This document shows, piece by piece, positions 7,118 to 15,700 of a stretch of 64,000 nucleotides of DNA. The stretch's first letter is position 1; each line of letters starts with the position of its first letter. The position numbers and the translations under genes were made by a program. The stretch spans positions 1 to 64,000 of the forward strand of contig CAJYLO010000010.1 in NCBI GenBank assembly GCA_913776245.1. The letters are read 5' to 3'. Under the pieces are notes generated by a model. That model ran no database searches and had not been told where the DNA came from. It worked only from the letters and a program-made list of their open reading frames with translations. Source of the stretch: an uncultured Chryseobacterium sp. GTDB taxonomy: Bacteria; Bacteroidota; Bacteroidia; Flavobacteriales; Weeksellaceae.

Positions 7118-7688
7118 TACAGAATAGGATAAAATCCTATACAAAAAATACAAATTGAAATTATGCCACAATCTCTAGTTAAAAATTACATCCATATCAT
7201 TTTTAGTACGAAATATAGAAATGATTTTATTGATGAAACTATCGAAAATGAACTATTTGCTTACATTGGTTCGGTTTGTAAACAATTTGAAAGCACAGCA
7301 ATCCAAATCGGAGGAACAGATAATCACATTCATATTCTTTGCTTGCTCTCTAGGAAGATTGCATTGATGAAATTAGTACAAGAAATAAAAGCACATTCTT
7401 CGAAATGGATAAAAACAAAAGGAAAAAAGTATGAATCTTTCTCTTGGCAAGACGGTTATGGAGCATTTTCAGTTAGTCCGAATAATATTTTTGCTGTGAG
7501 AAATTATATTAAAAATCAGAGGGAACACCATAAAAACTATGATTTCAAAAAAGAACTAGTAAGCTATTATAAAAAATATAAAATTGAGTACGATGAGAAA
7601 TATCTTTGGGATTAAATTGCCATCAATTCTCATTTAAATTCGATTAATAGGATTGCATCCTATTCTTTATTAAATTACCACTTCGTGG
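7098..7688 (+). mobile_element. RAYT-like transposase unit flanked by paired hairpins
   Basis: The Y1 transposase gene is bordered on both sides by two short hairpins. Left: GTCCC-aaa-GGGAC (7098-7110), 13 nt, then ATAGGAT-aaa-ATCCTAT (7124-7140). Right: ATAGGAT-tgc-ATCCTAT (7647-7663), 14 nt, then CCAC-ttc-GTGG (7678-7688). In mirror orientation the spacers share ATTAA. This is the arrangement expected of REP/BIME sequences around a REP-associated tyrosine transposase. A stand-alone pair with the same architecture is at 12668-12712. Confidence 0.68.
7163..7615 (+). CDS. IS200/IS605-type Y1 transposase, RAYT-like
   Basis: The 150-residue product is a single-domain HUH transposase. It has the N-terminal strand IHIIFSTKYR, the metal-binding HUH-type motif NHIHIL near residue 58 and a candidate catalytic Tyr in VRNYIKNQREHH near residue 116. 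Such enzymes nick single-stranded DNA at hairpins. The unit lacks TnpB and is bordered by paired hairpins rather than typical IS605 ends, which favours a RAYT domesticated with its REP repeats. It lies between trpF and trpB in the operon's direction and looks intact. Confidence 0.88.
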   Translation: MPQSLVKNYIHIIFSTKYRNDFIDETIENELFAYIGSVCKQFESTAIQIGGTDNHIHILCLLSRKIALMKLVQEIKAHSSKWIKTKGKKYESFSWQDGYGAFSVSPNNIFAVRNYIKNQREHHKNYDFKKELVSYYKKYKIEYDEKYLWD

Positions 7689-7707
7689 CTATATAAAAAT
7701 TAAAAAT

Positions 7708-8916
7708 ATGAACTACCAAAACCCAGATAAAAATGGTTATTACGGCGATTTCGGAGGTGCTTTCATTCCGGAAATGCTTTATCCAAATGTTGCCGAATTA
7801 CAGGAACAATATATCCAAATCATCGAATCTGAAGAGTTTCAAACTGAATTTCAGAATTTACTGAAGAATTATGTAGGACGTGCTACTCCACTCTATTTTG
7901 CGAAAAATCTGAGCGAAAAATATCAGACTCAGATTTATCTGAAAAGAGAAGACTTGAACCACACCGGAGCGCACAAAATCAACAACGCTTTAGGACAGGC
8001 TTTGCTGGCTAAAAAATTAGGAAAACACAGAATCATCGCCGAAACTGGTGCTGGCCAGCACGGTGTGGCAACGGCAACGGCCTGTGCATTATTGGGCTTA
8101 GAATGCATTGTTTATATGGGCGAAATCGATATCCAAAGACAGGCGCCGAATGTTGCCCGGATGAAAATGCTTGGAGCAACTGTTATTCCTGCAACTTCGG
8201 GCTCCAAAACCTTAAAAGACGCTGTGAATGAAGCTCTAAGAGACTGGATCAATAATCCTTCCACCACACATTATATTATCGGCAGTGTGGTTGGTCCGCA
8301 TCCGTTTCCGGATTTGGTAGCGAGATTTCAAAGTGTGATTTCGAAAGAAATCAAGGAACAACTGAATGAAAAAATCGGGAGAGAAAATCCGGATTATGTG
8401 ATTGCATGTGTTGGCGGCGGAAGCAATGCGGCAGGAACTTTTTATCATTTCGTGAACGAGGAACATGTAAAATTGATTGCTGCGGAAGCCGGTGGTTTGG
8501 GCGTTGATTCGGGAAAGTCTGCAGCGACAACTTTCTTAGGAACTTTAGGGATTCTGCACGGTAGTCAAAGCCTTGTGATGCAAACCGAGGACGGACAAGT
8601 GATTGAACCGCATTCTATTTCCGCAGGTTTGGATTATCCCGGAATTGGTCCGATGCACGCCAATTTATTTAGAACCAACCGTGCGGAGTTTTTCAGTATT
8701 AATGATGATGAAGCTTTGAAATCCGCATTTGAACTGACTAAAACCGAAGGCATTATTCCGGCTTTGGAAAGCGCACACGCTTTAGCTGTTCTGGACAAGA
8801 AGAAATTTGAAAATGATGATGTGGTCGTGATTTGCCTTTCTGGTCGTGGTGACAAGGATATGGAAACGTATCTTCGAAAGCTGGATGATGGAAGTCCGAT
8901 GACGGATGTTTCTTAA
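7708..8916 (+). CDS. trpB: Tryptophan synthase beta chain
   Basis: The 402-residue PLP enzyme condenses indole with serine. The Schiff-base Lys is Lys90 in [10 protein letters not shown]. The Glu-containing AETGAGQHG and the phosphate-binding GGGSNAAGT are intact, with the C-terminal [10 protein letters not shown]. It follows the transposase unit by about 20 bp past the last hairpin. A gap of 113 bp separates it from trpA. TrpB channels indole from TrpA. Confidence 0.97.
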   Translation: MNYQNPDKNGYYGDFGGAFIPEMLYPNVAELQEQYIQIIESEEFQTEFQNLLKNYVGRATPLYFAKNLSEKYQTQIYLKREDLNHTGAHKINNALGQALLAKKLGKHRIIAETGAGQHGVATATACALLGLECIVYMGEIDIQRQAPNVARMKMLGATVIPATSGSKTLKDAVNEALRDWINNPSTTHYIIGSVVGPHPFPDLVARFQSVISKEIKEQLNEKIGRENPDYVIACVGGGSNAAGTFYHFVNEEHVKLIAAEAGGLGVDSGKSAATTFLGTLGILHGSQSLVMQTEDGQVIEPHSISAGLDYPGIGPMHANLFRTNRAEFFSINDDEALKSAFELTKTEGIIPALESAHALAVLDKKKFENDDVVVICLSGRGDKDMETYLRKLDDGSPMTDVS

Positions 8917-8954
8917 TACTATAAAATCATTTATAAAAAATGTATAATATTTCC

Positions 8955-9004
8955 GCTGATTTCGATTATTGAACAGATAAAATCTGTATAATTTGCTAAT
9001 CTCT
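8955..9004 (+). repeat. Short hairpin repeat between trpB and trpA
   Basis: The trpB-trpA gap contains CAGAT-aaa-ATCTG followed by AATCTCTGTGACA-like text. The repeated ATCTGT/ATCTCTGTG words suggest a dispersed intergenic repeat. No T-run follows, so it should not stop transcription into trpA. Confidence 0.4.
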
Positions 9005-9029
9005 GTGACATTAAAATTAAATTAAAAAT

Positions 9030-9803
9030 ATGAACAATCATAACTTCCAACATCCAGCATCCAGCATCCAGCCAAAACTTTTAAACATATATTTCACCGC
9101 CGGAATTCCAACTTTGGAAGATACGGGAAAAATTGCCAAGCTAATTCAGGATTCCGGAGCAGATATGATGGAGATCGGTATTCCTTATTCTGATCCTGTT
9201 GCAGATGGACCTGTGATTCAGGACGCGCATTCTCTGGCATTGAAAAACGGAATGTCTATTAAAAAGCTATTTGAACAATTGGCCGAAATCAAAGAATCTG
9301 TGACGATTCCAAAAATATTAATGGGCTATCTGAATCCTGTTCTCCAATTTGGATTTGAGAACTTTTGCCAGAAATGTTCAGAAGTAGGCGTTTCAGGACT
9401 GATTATTCCTGATTTACCACCCGTTGCCTTTGAAAAACAATATGTTGAAATTTTGAAAAAATACAATCTGAATTTCACGTTTCTCGTAACGCCGGAAACT
9501 TCGGAAGAACGCATTAAATATCTGGATTCTCTAAGTTCGGGATTCTTATATGCCGTTTCCAGCTCATCAACAACAGGAAGCGATAGTGTCGTTTTGAAGA
9601 ACGAAAATTATCTCAATACGCTGGCTTCATTGGATTTGAAAAACCCAGTTTTCATTGGTTTTGGAATCAAGAATAAGGATGACTTTGAGAATGTAACGGA
9701 AAAAGCACAAGGTGGAATCATTGGAACTGCTTTTGTGAAAATTCTATTGGAGAATGAAGATTGGGAAGCGAAAGGAGGAGATTTCATCAAAGGGATCAAA
9801 TAA
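9030..9803 (+). CDS. trpA: Tryptophan synthase alpha chain
   Basis: Cleaves indole-glycerol phosphate to indole and glyceraldehyde 3-phosphate, working with TrpB. The catalytic Glu and Asp lie in MMEIGIPYSDPVADGP, and the phosphate-binding FGI and GTAF segments are present. The first 15 or so residues (NFQHPASSIQPK) are unlike the family and are encoded by a CATCCAG array; the conserved barrel begins at LLNIYFTAGIP. No ATG between the array and the barrel could serve as an alternative start, so the reading frame through the array is needed. Confidence 0.95.
   Translation: MNNHNFQHPASSIQPKLLNIYFTAGIPTLEDTGKIAKLIQDSGADMMEIGIPYSDPVADGPVIQDAHSLALKNGMSIKKLFEQLAEIKESVTIPKILMGYLNPVLQFGFENFCQKCSEVGVSGLIIPDLPPVAFEKQYVEILKKYNLNFTFLVTPETSEERIKYLDSLSSGFLYAVSSSSTTGSDSVVLKNENYLNTLASLDLKNPVFIGFGIKNKDDFENVTEKAQGGIIGTAFVKILLENEDWEAKGGDFIKGIK
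9044..9071 (+). repeat. CATCCAG heptamer array at the 5' end of trpA
   Basis: One degenerate unit (CTTCCAA) and three perfect CATCCAG units begin 14 bp after the trpA ATG. The unit length is not a multiple of three, so slippage would shift the frame and abolish TrpA. Confidence 0.8.
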
Positions 9804-9863
9804 AAATATCGAAGATTAAATTACCCACAAAATCACTATAGTCTGCGAGAAAATAATTATAAT

Positions 9864-9897
9864 AAAAAAGAGTTTCAAGATTTAGAAACTCTTTTTT
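9864..9897. terminator. Bidirectional terminator after trpA
   Basis: AAAAAAGAGTTTC (9864-9876) pairs perfectly with GAAACTCTTTTTT (9885-9897) around an 8-nt loop. It has an A-run on one side and a T-run on the other, so it can serve both trpA and the convergent lipoprotein gene. Confidence 0.88.
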
Positions 9898-9898
9898 A

Positions 9899-10513
9899 TT
9901 ATTTTGTTTCAGGATTATAAGGAAATCTTATGACTGCTGACTTCATCAGGGATTTGGTGAGCGCGTCTGCAGAAGCAAATGTACCGCCATTCTCCCACGT
10001 ATAATTCCAGAACATTCTTCCGCTCGCCTTGTCAATGATAGAAATATCTGCAGTAGTAACTTTGGAGTTGAAAGCCGGTCCTGCTAAAAGGTTTGAGAAA
10101 AAAGCTTCCGCATTGGTCAATGGTTTTGCCATTGAAATTTTAGAAACCACAATAGCGTCGACGCCAAGAACTTCTGCTATTTTTTTATAAGGTGTCTGGG
10201 ATATTACGATATTGTTGTTCTTCAAAATTTTATTAGTAGAATCGTTAGGAAGAACATAGATATTGAGTTTTTTCAATTTTATCCTTTCCTGGAATCTGTC
10301 GTACAACCCGGCCTGCAATTTCACACTTTCCAGTTTTTCCTGGGCTTTCACTTTATCGGCTTCTACAGATTTCTTGATCTCAATTAGTGCATTAGTTGGC
10401 AGGATCGCTATAGTTTTATGCTGCTTTACAATCTGTTCTGTGTTTTCTGCTTTATAAACAGGTTCACAAGAAATTGCAAATATCGCAACCATAATCAATA
10501 AAAAGTGCTTCAT
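9899..10513 (-). CDS. Lipoprotein of unknown function
   Basis: The 204-residue product has a short hydrophobic N-terminus ending FAISC, a lipoprotein signal with Cys near residue 16. The body contains IVKQHKTIAILPTNALI and later ADISIIDKASGRMFWNYTWENGG. This pattern resembles envelope lipoproteins of the GNA1162/DUF799 or CsgG-like type, where a nucleotide-binding-like beta fold is common, but I cannot assign the family with confidence. It is divergent from the secreted-protein gene at 10560 with only 46 bp between starts and shares a terminator with trpA. Confidence 0.75.
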   Translation of the reverse strand: MKHFLLIMVAIFAISCEPVYKAENTEQIVKQHKTIAILPTNALIEIKKSVEADKVKAQEKLESVKLQAGLYDRFQERIKLKKLNIYVLPNDSTNKILKNNNIVISQTPYKKIAEVLGVDAIVVSKISMAKPLTNAEAFFSNLLAGPAFNSKVTTADISIIDKASGRMFWNYTWENGGTFASADALTKSLMKSAVIRFPYNPETK

Positions 10514-10539
10514 AGTTTTTTTTGCGAATGTAAATAAAA

Positions 10540-10547
10540 TATATTTG
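10540..10547 (+). promoter_or_regulatory. Probable -7 box (TATATTTG)
   Basis: TATATTTG matches TAnnTTTG and lies 12 bp before the ATG at 10560. A TTTG at 10521-10524 is 15 bp upstream, shorter than the usual 19, so the -33 element is doubtful. Confidence 0.45.
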
Positions 10548-10559
10548 CAAAAAAAATCA

Positions 10560-11177
10560 ATGAAAAAACTCTTTGCATTAGTACTGGGAATCGCAAGTAC
10601 AGTTGTTTCTGCACAACACTTTAATGTTGCAGACTATCCGAAAGGCGTTTACGAAACTTTTGAGGATTTCAGAAGCAAAACACCTTCCAAACAAGTTAAT
10701 CTTTCTGAGGCTTACACTACGGATCAGGTTGCTTATCGTTTTAATGATATGGATGATAAAGGCAAGAAATTCAAAAAGGCATTTGCAATTTCTGACGGGA
10801 AAAATCTATACATCCATGTGGTGAATCTTTTAAAAAAATTCAATTCAGAAGATAAAGGCCAATCATATGATGGCGGCATTTATTACCTGAAAGCTGAAAA
10901 TCACGGTGGTTATCTTTTTGTGCGTGACTATTTTGTGAGCAACAGTGCAGCAATGTGGGGCGGCCTTATAGCAACTGCAGCTGCAAGAAGACAGAAAGCA
11001 GTTATCTATGAGGAGGATAAGGAAAGCTTCAATATGTTTAAAAACATTGACGAGTTCAAAACTTATATGGAAGTCAATTATCCTAAAGTAGCGTTGGATC
11101 TTGAAAAGAAAAATGCCGACGGAAGCAAGAAAGAAGAAATTGATACCATTATCAAAAACCTAGATAAGATCAATTAA
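10560..11177 (+). CDS. Secreted protein of unknown function
   Basis: Starting at the ATG at 10560 the protein has a clear signal peptide, MKKLFALVLGIASTVVSAQ, then about 186 residues. The mature part contains GVYETFEDFRSKTPSK, a pattern I associate with uncharacterised Bacteroidota secreted proteins that carry stress- or envelope-related tags, then SYDGGIYYLKAENHGGYLFVRDYF. The C-terminus is Lys- and Asp-rich. No enzymatic motif is visible. A short hydrophobic AMWGGLIATAAA in the middle could be a buried helix. It is monocistronic, with its own promoter box and terminator. Confidence 0.8.
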   Translation: MKKLFALVLGIASTVVSAQHFNVADYPKGVYETFEDFRSKTPSKQVNLSEAYTTDQVAYRFNDMDDKGKKFKKAFAISDGKNLYIHVVNLLKKFNSEDKGQSYDGGIYYLKAENHGGYLFVRDYFVSNSAAMWGGLIATAAARRQKAVIYEEDKESFNMFKNIDEFKTYMEVNYPKVALDLEKKNADGSKKEEIDTIIKNLDKIN

Positions 11178-11182
11178 CAATA

Positions 11183-11217
11183 AAAAAATCCCGGAGAATC
11201 TTTCTTCGGGATTTTTT
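11183..11217. terminator. Strong bidirectional terminator
   Basis: A 16-bp stem (AAAAAATCCCGGAGAA with TTCTTCGGGATTTTTT, one G-U pair) closes on a 3-nt loop. It lies between convergent genes and has A- and T-runs for both directions. Confidence 0.92.
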
Positions 11218-11221
11218 ATTC

Positions 11222-11563
11222 TTAGTCTCTTTCAAAAATGGTAGAGAATGCCGATGTGACCAGTGACAGCAATATACTGAACAGCAGCGCCCACCAGAAT
11301 CCATCCACCTGCATGCTTCCCATTACGTAAGCCGCAAGCATTATTATCAAAGCATTGATAACAAAGGAGAACAATCCAAGTGTGAGAATCGTAATCGGCA
11401 ATGATAAAATTGAAAGAATCGGTTTTACAATCAGGTTCAAAAGACCTAAAACAATGGCGAAAATAATAGTTGCACCAAAGCTGTCAAAATGCACACCTGA
11501 AAGAATCTTACTGAGCAAAAATGCTGAAATCGCAGTGATCAGCAAACGGATAATAAAGTTCAT
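11222..11563 (-). CDS. YvlD/phage-holin-like four-helix membrane protein
   Basis: The 113-residue product is almost entirely hydrophobic, with four predicted membrane helices. It matches the PF04020 pattern (mycobacterial 4TMS phage holin superfamily, YvlD): a polar break GVHFDSFGATII, then LGLLNLIVKPILSILSLPITILTLGLF with conserved N and P residues. These proteins are common in bacterial chromosomes and are not phage genes here. Their function is poorly defined, with links to envelope stress. No phage context is present. Confidence 0.85.
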   Translation of the reverse strand: MNFIIRLLITAISAFLLSKILSGVHFDSFGATIIFAIVLGLLNLIVKPILSILSLPITILTLGLFSFVINALIIMLAAYVMGSMQVDGFWWALLFSILLSLVTSAFSTIFERD

Positions 11564-11609
11564 AGTTTAAGGTTTTATTGATTATTCTTTTCTATTTCAA
11601 AAACCAGAC

Positions 11610-12236
11610 CTAATTTTTAATTTTCTGGTAAACTTTCACTTCTTTATATTGTAATGCCTTCTCGTTCCTGAATTTATCCTGAATTAAAATACCGGAAAGA
11701 TGATCTGTTTCGTGCTGGAAAATCACTGCCGTAAAGCCTTCCACCATTTCATCGTGCTTATTGTTATCAAGATCATAATATTCCAGTCGGATGCTGTAGC
11801 TCCTGTAAAACGCCTCCCTGAATTTGTCTATAGAAAGGTCGCCTTCCGGGCCTTTGTTCAGGAGTTCGGAACGCCAGATGATCTTCGGATTGATAAAATA
11901 TTCCACAGGATAATCAGTTTTATCAAAACGTTGCACCAGGATCACCCTTCTATTGATGCCAACTTGCGGCGCAGCAATGCCAACACCGCCTTCCGTAGCT
12001 GCCAGAGCCAGTCTCATACGTTCGATAAGAACCGGAAGTGTTTTATCTTTAGGCGAGATCTCCTGTGACTGAGCCAGTAAAACCCTGTGCTGATGTTCAT
12101 TATTGATCTGGTATATCGGTAAAGCCATTTTGGTATCACCTGCCAGAATGAAGGCTTTTTCATCTTTCGTAAATTTCTGAGAAAATCCATTAACACTTAC
12201 AAGAAGCATCAATATAAAAGTAAAATTCAATCGCAT
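11610..12236 (-). CDS. Exported peptide-deformylase-like protein with Cys-to-Asp change
   Basis: The 208 residues begin with a signal peptide (MRLNFTFILMLLVSVNGFSQ), unlike cytoplasmic deformylases. The fold's motif 1 GVGIAAPQVG (84-93) and motif 3 QHETDHLSG (His175, Glu176, His179) are present. Motif 2, normally EGCLS with a metal-binding Cys, reads EGDLS with Asp133. Cys and two His bind the catalytic metal in true deformylases. Activity is therefore doubtful, or the metal or substrate has changed. The substrate in the periplasm is unknown. The housekeeping def gene must lie elsewhere. Confidence 0.85.
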   Translation of the reverse strand: MRLNFTFILMLLVSVNGFSQKFTKDEKAFILAGDTKMALPIYQINNEHQHRVLLAQSQEISPKDKTLPVLIERMRLALAATEGGVGIAAPQVGINRRVILVQRFDKTDYPVEYFINPKIIWRSELLNKGPEGDLSIDKFREAFYRSYSIRLEYYDLDNNKHDEMVEGFTAVIFQHETDHLSGILIQDKFRNEKALQYKEVKVYQKIKN

Positions 12237-12295
12237 CGTTTATTTTATTGTCAAAGATAATATTTTGATTTCATCAAATCACTACGTTAGATTTG

Positions 12296-12385
12296 GGCAC
12301 CTTTATCCGTCCTCCGTTCCCGCTTTTTTGTTTTTCCAAAGAAAAAACAAAAAGAGCTCCACTCAGGCCGGGGTGCGCTTCGCCG
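12296..12385 (+). repeat. Dispersed repeat with variable palindromic core, copy 1
   Basis: Flanks CTTTATCCGTCCTCCGTTCC and CTCCACTCAGGCCGGGG surround an A/T palindromic core of about 35 bp. Copy 2 at 44695-44780 in the other orientation has CTTTATCCCGCTTTCCGTTCC and TTCCACTGCAATCGGGG around a different core. Confidence 0.65.
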
Positions 12386-12500
12386 ATTAGACATTGAGAA
12401 TTTCGAATCACGTTTAGCTCAAAATCAAAGTTATCTTAAAGCTCAAAAATGCCCTTTGCCAATTCCGATGGATAGGACGTTTACTGAATGTTATAAAAAC

Positions 12501-12592
12501 ACACGTACGTTTTCACTAAAACCACCGTACGTTTTGTTCAAAAGATACGGTGCTTTTTATCAAAAGAAACGTAGATTTTTGTCGAACTATCG
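12501..12592 (+). repeat. Degenerate 23-bp tandem repeat, four units
   Basis: Units at 12501, 12524, 12547 and 12570 align without gaps around a pattern of roughly AC-CGTACG-TTTT-N-TCAAAAGA. Units 1 and 2 share CGTACGTTTT; units 2 and 3 share TCAAAAGA. The fourth is poor. Confidence 0.5.
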
Positions 12593-12605
12593 TCAGAAAC
12601 AAAAA

Positions 12606-12634
12606 CGTTCCCCAGGAAAAATCCTGAAGGAACG
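12606..12634. repeat. Imperfect hairpin
   Basis: Outer arms CGTTCC/GGAACG and inner arms CAGGA/TCCTG form a two-part stem around AAAA. No T-run follows, so it is probably part of the neighbouring repeat cluster rather than a terminator. Confidence 0.5.
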
Positions 12635-12667
12635 ACAAATAAAGAGAGAAAAATGTAACAACATACA

Positions 12668-12712
12668 TCGGGTTTCACCCGACGCTATTAACCTTAAGCC
12701 ACTTCGTGGCTT
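12668..12712. repeat. Stand-alone paired-hairpin (REP-like) unit
   Basis: TCGGGT-ttc-ACCCGA (12668-12682), 13 nt containing ATTAA, then AAGCCAC-ttc-GTGGCTT (12696-12712). The architecture, spacing and the CCAC-ttc-GTGG hairpin match the repeats flanking the Y1 transposase at 7098-7688. Confidence 0.68.
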
Positions 12713-12739
12713 ACCAGACTAAATATTATTTCTATTACG

Positions 12740-15700
12740 CTAATCAATGACTTCATTCTTTCTTCTGTTGAAAACCCAGAAGATGATTGGGAAAATCAGA
12801 AGCGTCAAAACCGTTGCAGTAATCAATCCGCCAATAATCACTATTGCCAAAGGTTTCTGAGACTCGGAACCGATTCCGGTAGACAATGCGGCGGGAAGTA
12901 GTCCAATAGAGGCCATCAAAGCCGTCATTACAACCGGTCTGGTTCTTACCTTCACGCCTTCCATTATGGATGAATCGAGAGACAAGCCGTTCTTCACATT
13001 CTGGTGAAACTCGGAAATCAGAATTACACCATTCTGGATACAAATCCCGATCAGGGCAATCATCCCGACTCCGGCAGAAATCCCAAAGTTCATATGCGTC
13101 AAATGAAGCGCAATGATAGCACCGATAAGAGCAAACGGAACATTCGCCATCACCAGAAGCGAATCTTTCATATTCCCAAACAAAATAAACAATAGAAAGA
13201 AGATCCCAAGAATACTGATAGGAACCACTTGGGCAAGACGTTTGGTAGCACGCTGCTGGTTTTCAAACTGGCCTGTCCAACCAATGGAATAACCGTCCGG
13301 CAATTTGATTCTCGCCACTTTTTTCTGGGCATCGGCAATGGTTCCGCCCAAATCCCTGTCGCGAATCGAAAACTTAACCCCAATGTAACGTTTGATATCA
13401 TCACGATAGATAAACGCGGCACCGTTATCCTTTTCAATGGTACTGATTTCTTTCAGCGGAATTTTTGCGCCGTCCTGAGTCGGAACCATCAGTGCTGCTA
13501 TATCTTCTTCATTTCTCCTGTAATCTTCTGCGTAGCGCAGTCTGATCGGGAATTTTCTTTCGCCATCAAACATTTCGGACGCTGTTTTCCCGCCAAATGC
13601 CATTTCCAGAACCGCCTGGGCATCGGCTGGCAATACGCCGTAAGCTGCCATTTTATTCCTATCCAGCACAACACTGATCTCCGGCTGACCGATATTCTTG
13701 ATGATTCCCGGTTCTTTTACACCATCCACATCTTTGATGGAGGCTAAAACTTCTTCTGCCAATCTATCTAATGTGTGAAGGTTATCGCCATAAATCTTGA
13801 TTCCGTTTTCCGCTTTGAAACCGGCGACAGCTTCCGCCACATTATCAGAAATCGGCTGAGAATAATTGAAGGTAATGCCCTGATAGTTTTTCAGTTTTTT
13901 ATCCATCTCTTCTACCAGTTCATCATAGCTGATTTTCCGTTTCCAGTCCTCCCTTGGCTTCAGGCTCACTGCGAACTGAACAAAACCGAATCCGTTCGGA
14001 TCTGTTCCGTCATTGCTTCGTCCTGTCTGAGCCAGAACATCTGTTACTTCGGGAAAAGTGAGGATTTCTTTTTTAAGATCGTCGGCAGTTTTCAGAGATT
14101 CTTTAAGGGATGAGCTCATCGGCATTTCTGCAGTGATCCAAAGTGAACCTTCGTTCAGCTGAGGCAAGAATTCGGTTCCGAGGAATTTTGCTGAGAATAA
14201 GGTCAGCGCTAAAACTACGGTTGAAACGATCAAACTCATTTTCTTATATCTGAATGTAAACCGAAACCCCTTCATTACATAGTTATCCCAGAAATTTACG
14301 AACGGATTGTTCTTTTCACGCACATTCTTTTTTAACAATAGATGCGACATTACCGGAACCAAAGTCAGCGTAAATATTAAAGCGCCCAATAAGGCAAAAC
14401 CTAATGTAAATGCTAATGGCGAAAACATCTTACCTTCCACTTTCTGGAAAGAAAAAATCGGCAATAATGAAGTGATGATGATTAGTTTTGAGAAGAAAAT
14501 CGCTTTTCCGAGTCCGGTTCCGGTCTGTTTGATCCAGCCGGCTTTCGCCATCTTGTTGAAGCGCTCCATGCCGTACTTGTGAGCTTTATGGTCCAGCATC
14601 ACAAATAATCCTTCCACCATTACAACGGCGCCGTCTATGATAATCCCGAAATCAACTGCTCCTAAAGATAATAAATTGGCACTCATTCCCGCCATCCTGA
14701 GGCAAAAAAAAGCAAATAACAAGGATAACGGAATGATGATGGAAACAATAAGAGTCGTGCGCCAGTCGGCCATAAAAATCAGGACAATCACTGTTACGAG
14801 AATGATTCCTTCCAACAGATTATGCATTACTGTTTTGGTGGTGAAATCCATAAGATTCTGGCGGTCATAAAAGGTTTTCATCCTGACATCTTTCGGGAGG
14901 ATCTTATTGTTAAGCTCATCGATTTTGGCTTTTACCGAGAGGAGAACTTCCTGCGCATTCTCGCCTTTTCGCATCACCACGATTCCTTCTACTGTATCTT
15001 TTTCTTGGTTTAGTGATGCCTGTCCTACTCTTGGAAGCGAACCTTCGTGTACATCGGCTACATACTTTACCAGAATCGGGTTTCCGCTATCATTATGAAT
15101 GGTAATATTCTCAATATCAGAAATCGATTTTACCAAACCGATCCCACGAACTACGTAAGCCTGGCCACTTTTCTCAATAACATCACCACCTACATTGAGA
15201 TTGCTGGCAGAAACAGCATCGAGAACTTCATTCGGTGTCAGATTATATTTTTCTAATTTTCTCGGATCGATGCTTAATTCGAATACTTTATCCTGACCAC
15301 CGAAAACGTTGATATCTGCAACACCTGGAACACTTCGGAGTGCTCTGTCCACCACCCAGGTCTGCAATGTCAGAAGATCTCTGGAATCCCTGTCTTTACT
15401 TTCCAGCGTATACCGGAAAATCTCACCGGTTGGTCCGTAAGGCGGCTGAACTTCCGGATCAATGCCTTCCGGCAAACTCACCGTTCTCAGCTGGTTATTG
15501 ACCATATTCCTGGCAAAAATATCATCTACACCATCTTCAAATAAGATCTTGACAATGGAAAGTCCGAACATTGTGGTACTTCGGACGCTGGTCTTTTTCT
15601 GAACCGGACTCATTGCCAGTTCGATCGGTGTGGTGACGAAACGTTCTACTTCTTCCGCGCTTCTCCCGTTCCACTGCGTGATGATGACGATCTGGGTATT

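Larger units (their letters stand above)
12237..12739. other. 503-bp intergenic region filled with repeats
   Basis: This gap between the deformylase-like gene and czcA holds, in order, a palindrome-cored dispersed repeat (12296-12385), a degenerate 23-bp tandem repeat (12501-12592), a hairpin (12606-12634) and a paired-hairpin REP-like unit (12668-12712). An 88-codon frame at 12456-12722 runs across these repeats and I do not regard it as a gene. Confidence 0.7.

Noticed and set aside
11222-11563. Phage holin as a prophage marker
   Set aside because: The YvlD-type family is chromosomal and no phage gene is nearby.
12456-12722. 88-codon frame in the repeat-rich gap
   Set aside because: It crosses the 23-bp repeats and the REP-like hairpins, has no recognisable motif and lies in sequence typical of non-coding repeats.
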